From JAVBOF01 sp031550915 (GTDB lineage Bacteria > Bacillota > Clostridia > Christensenellales > MGBC116941), in assembly GCA_031550915.1 (NCBI GenBank), contig JAVBOF010000045.1, positions 1 through 15,418 of the forward strand: a stretch of 15,418 nucleotides of DNA, written 5' to 3'. The translations under genes and the position numbers were made by a program. The notes beneath the pieces were generated by a model. That model was not told where the DNA came from, did not search any database, and saw only the letters and a list, made by a program, of their open reading frames with translations. This document shows positions 13,300 to 15,418 of this stretch, piece after piece; position 1 is the first letter of the stretch, and each line of letters opens with the position of its first letter.

Positions 13300-14358
13300 T
13301 CATTCAATAGGCACCAATGAGACGGTCGCTCCATTGTTCTCAGCAGATTCGCGCATCTGGCTCACGATGTAGTCGACGAGGTATCCGTCTCGTTGATTCG
13401 GGGCGTCTTTGTCTAACTCGCCCGTTTCGCAACACGAAACAAAGCTTTGTAGTTCATATAACCACTGATCGCTGCAGCTATAGAAGGCAGAAGAAGGTCC
13501 CTCCATTCCCTTAAACCAATTAGAGACCTTGATTGGCTTAAGGCCTTCCCAACTCGGGTTATCCACACGGATATACCCATTTTCGGCAACGATCTCTATG
13601 TATTCATTCCAGCCACCCTCAAAAATTTGCCATTCCGGGCCCAGATTTGGTATGTTCACACGACCGATTTGCATATCGATATCTACGCCGCTATTCATTC
13701 CCATGCGCACATTTGCATAATATTCTGGTGCTTCAGGTGTATCCCTTCGCAGTTTACAGGATACCGTTTCCATTTCGCCAAAATAAAAACGCATCAAATC
13801 TATATGGTGGCTGCCCGCGTGAGTAAGATGACCACCGCCCGAAAGTATTGGATTAGTCTTCCATGGTGAGGATGCATCCCTAGGACTTATGACACCAGCA
13901 GCGCCTGATTCAAACATACATGAGCGAACGAATTCTATTTCACCCAAAGTGGATAGTGCATCCTTTATCTTGATAAACCCGGGGTTGTAGCGCTTCATAT
14001 AGCCGATTTGATAAACGGTGCCAGATGTTTCGATTTTTTTCATCAACTGATATGTATCGTTTAACCGGTTGCCCATAGGCTTTTCACAGAATATAAAACG
14101 GTAGCCTTCATCGATTGCATACGAACACGACTCGGCGTGGAGATGGTTTGGTAGCAGATTGATGATCCCATCTGCAGCTTTTTCACGTAATAGCAATTCC
14201 CTATAATCTGTATAATACCGCACCTGCAGCTTTTCTGCATAGGATTTGCCAGAGCGCGGAGATGCAAGCGCAACCAACATGCAATTCGGGATACGAGCCA
14301 ACGCTTCCAAATACCAATTAAGTATGGCGCCAGAGCCAATGATGCAAAGCTTAGTCAT
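13300..14358 (-). CDS. Gfo/Idh/MocA family oxidoreductase
   Basis: The 352-residue protein has an N-terminal Rossmann domain with IIGSGAI (G8, G10) for NAD(P) binding and NLLPNHLHAE near residue 70. The family motif E92-K93-P94 lies in FCEKPMG. The C-terminal alpha/beta domain has GGGHLTHAGSHHID (174-187), where H184 fits the catalytic His and H180 replaces the Asp common in relatives. Family members oxidise or reduce sugars, inositols and their derivatives. The substrate cannot be read from sequence. The start ATG has AGAGGTAGAT upstream. It is divergent from a BMP-type transporter lipoprotein, so both may serve uptake and catabolism of one compound. No clear terminator follows. Confidence 0.92.
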   Translation of the reverse strand: MTKLCIIGSGAILNWYLEALARIPNCMLVALASPRSGKSYAEKLQVRYYTDYRELLLREKAADGIINLLPNHLHAESCSYAIDEGYRFIFCEKPMGNRLNDTYQLMKKIETSGTVYQIGYMKRYNPGFIKIKDALSTLGEIEFVRSCMFESGAAGVISPRDASSPWKTNPILSGGGHLTHAGSHHIDLMRFYFGEMETVSCKLRRDTPEAPEYYANVRMGMNSGVDIDMQIGRVNIPNLGPEWQIFEGGWNEYIEIVAENGYIRVDNPSWEGLKPIKVSNWFKGMEGPSSAFYSCSDQWLYELQSFVSCCETGELDKDAPNQRDGYLVDYIVSQMRESAENNGATVSLVPIE

Positions 14359-14691
14359 TTGTATCTACCTCTCACAATTCATATAGTTATACAAAGCATA
14401 ATGATAGTTCAGACGGTGGTACACCAGAAAACTTTATTATCAATTTTATTTTATCACCCTTTTTCTTTGCCTGTAAATATAAACTATAGCAATTTTACAC
14501 AATCCTTGTTCTCAATTTGGAATTGTTCAATCTCATTTAAATATTGTACAAATCATGCGTCTAGAGATATCATTAAGAAAATATCATTTTCCCTAGATAA
14601 ACCATCTGAATATTCATCAAGTGCTAATCCTTGAATCGCTCATAATAAATCGGATCAATTGTTCATTAAGAATAGAAAATATACAAGTTTA

Positions 14692-14719
14692 TTGAAAGAT
14701 TATGCAGAAACATTATAAC
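14692..14719 (+). promoter_or_regulatory. Probable promoter of the BMP lipoprotein gene
   Basis: TTGAAA (14692-14697) and TATAAC (14714-14719) are separated by 16 nt. Transcription would start near 14726, leaving a leader of about 170 nt before the GTG start. Confidence 0.5.
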
Positions 14720-14750
14720 TATATTATAAAATCACGAAAGGGGGTAGACT

Positions 14751-14780
14751 GTGTTTTTGCATCAGAATGAGAATCTGTAA
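14751..14780 (+). CDS. Possible 9-codon leader peptide upstream of the BMP gene
   Basis: AAAGGGGG (14737-14744), the strongest-looking ribosome binding site nearby, lies 6 nt before a GTG. That GTG opens VFLHQNENL and then TAA. Its position between the promoter and the lipoprotein gene suits a regulatory leader peptide or a decayed start. No run of control codons is obvious. Confidence 0.3.
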   Translation: MFLHQNENL

Positions 14781-14893
14781 AAAGTTGCGATTTTTATGTT
14801 CTCGGCAAAGTTACCATTATGTCTACGAGACGATATGAGTATTTTCCGGTGATCAAGTAATGAACATTTATCCAAAAGAAAGGAAGTATTATT

Positions 14894-15418
14894 GTGAAAA
14901 AAAGATCAGTAATTGTACTTGTACTTATTCTGGCTTTCAATCTTGTGGCCTGTAGTGGCGGAGGCGGTTCAACAACAAGTACTGAAACCGGCGCTCCAGC
15001 CTCCAACTCTGGCACCTCAACATCGGGAGGCGGTAGCAACGCCGAAATTGCGTTTATCATCCCAGCAAATCAAGAGCTCGGTATTAATGACAAAGGTTGG
15101 ATTCAAAATATCTGGACTGCTATGTCCGATTGGTCCAAAGAAAACAGCAAAACATGTACATATTATCAGACAGTTGACGACTCAAAGCAGAGTCATATTG
15201 ATACCTATGATCTTGCTATCCAAAATGGCGCAAAAGTGATTTATGGTTGTGGTAACGAATGCCTGGAAGCCATGCGCACGGCTCCTGCTGATTACCCTGA
15301 TGTAAAATTCATCTCTCTCGAAGCCAGTGGTTTTGAGGATGGAGAAATTGCAGCTAACCTCCGCGCAATCTGTACCGGTCAACAGGAAAGTGCATGGCTG
15401 GCAGGAGTCGCAGCTGTG
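14894..15418 (+). CDS. BMP-family ABC transporter substrate-binding lipoprotein, N-terminal part (runs off right edge)
   Basis: There are 175 codons and the frame is still open at the window end, so roughly half of a typical 350-400 residue protein is present. The GTG start follows AAAGGAAG by about 7 nt. A lipoprotein signal peptide (KKRSVIVLVLILAFNLVAC) has lipobox LVAC with Cys20. A Gly/Ser/Thr-rich tether follows (about 21-48). From residue about 50 the fold matches the BMP/PnrA family: EIAFIIPANQELGINDKGW, then VIYGCGNECLEAM, YPDVKFISLEASG and ESAWLAGVAAV. BMP proteins bind nucleosides or other small ligands for an ABC importer, whose genes would lie beyond the edge. The ligand is unknown. 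The divergent sugar-type oxidoreductase suggests linked catabolism. Confidence 0.88.
   Translation, partial: MKKRSVIVLVLILAFNLVACSGGGGSTTSTETGAPASNSGTSTSGGGSNAEIAFIIPANQELGINDKGWIQNIWTAMSDWSKENSKTCTYYQTVDDSKQSHIDTYDLAIQNGAKVIYGCGNECLEAMRTAPADYPDVKFISLEASGFEDGEIAANLRAICTGQQESAWLAGVAAV

Larger units (their letters stand above)
14359..14893. other. Divergent control region between the oxidoreductase and BMP genes
   Basis: This 535-bp AT-rich gap contains GGTG-GTA-CACC at 14415-14425, near the oxidoreductase start, and CAATT-TGG-AATTG at 14513-14525. Both are small dyads that could bind a regulator. A promoter lies at 14692-14719 and a very short ORF at 14751-14780. The minus strand at 14639-14484 holds a protein-like frame with one stop. 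A clear promoter for the oxidoreductase was not found. Confidence 0.4.

Noticed and set aside
14359..14634. A 91-codon plus-strand frame in the divergent gap
   Set aside because: It has no ribosome binding site, its start abuts the start codon of the divergent oxidoreductase gene, and its composition looks random.
1..15418. CRISPR arrays, complete insertion sequences, rRNA genes
   Set aside because: No regularly spaced repeats, transposase genes or rRNA-like sequence were seen on reading both strands.

Overview
The window looks like a chromosomal segment of a flagellated, low-to-moderate GC Clostridia-type member of the Bacillota. The signs are AGGAGG-like ribosome binding sites with frequent TTG and GTG starts, near-consensus sigma-A promoters, a CheC/CheD chemotaxis set, a LytTR-DUF3021 pair and a BMP-family lipoprotein. 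I cannot name the genus from sequence alone.

Left part (1-5120): motility and chemotaxis. A FliK-like hook-length gene runs leftwards off the window edge from a near-perfect flagellar sigma (sigma-D/sigma-28) promoter. Divergent from it, a sigma-A promoter reads into cheC-cheD-cheY-cheA, which ends at an intrinsic terminator. CheA phosphorylates CheY, CheC removes the phosphate, and CheD deamidates receptors and normally partners CheC.

Central part (5121-8783): an archaeal-type (ApgM/COG3635) phosphoglycerate mutase is followed by serC and serA. The last two have their own consensus promoter with a 20-bp dyad just after the -10 box. Together they link the glycolytic 3-phosphoglycerate pool to serine synthesis. 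A 14-bp stem terminator closes the cluster and is shared with the convergent genes.

8793-10398: an ECF sigma factor and a SIMPL-domain secreted protein form a leftward pair. An ECF-type promoter (TGGAAC-N17-CGTC) overlaps the last codons of the sigma gene and points at the SIMPL gene, so the SIMPL gene is a plausible direct target. A tRNA-Arg(ACG) gene with consensus promoter and a strong terminator lies divergently.

10400-13300: an AT-rich accessory stretch just after the tRNA. It holds a LytTR regulator with its DUF3021 membrane partner, a CPBP-family membrane protease with an odd start, and gene-poor DNA with a structured GC-rich segment, an orphan promoter and broken reading frames. It could be a decayed island at the tRNA gene, but I found no complete integrase and no convincing att repeat.

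13300-15418: a Gfo/Idh/MocA oxidoreductase reads leftwards. It is divergent from a BMP-family substrate-binding lipoprotein that runs off the right edge. A promoter, a very short ORF with a strong ribosome binding site and a long untranslated leader precede the lipoprotein gene.
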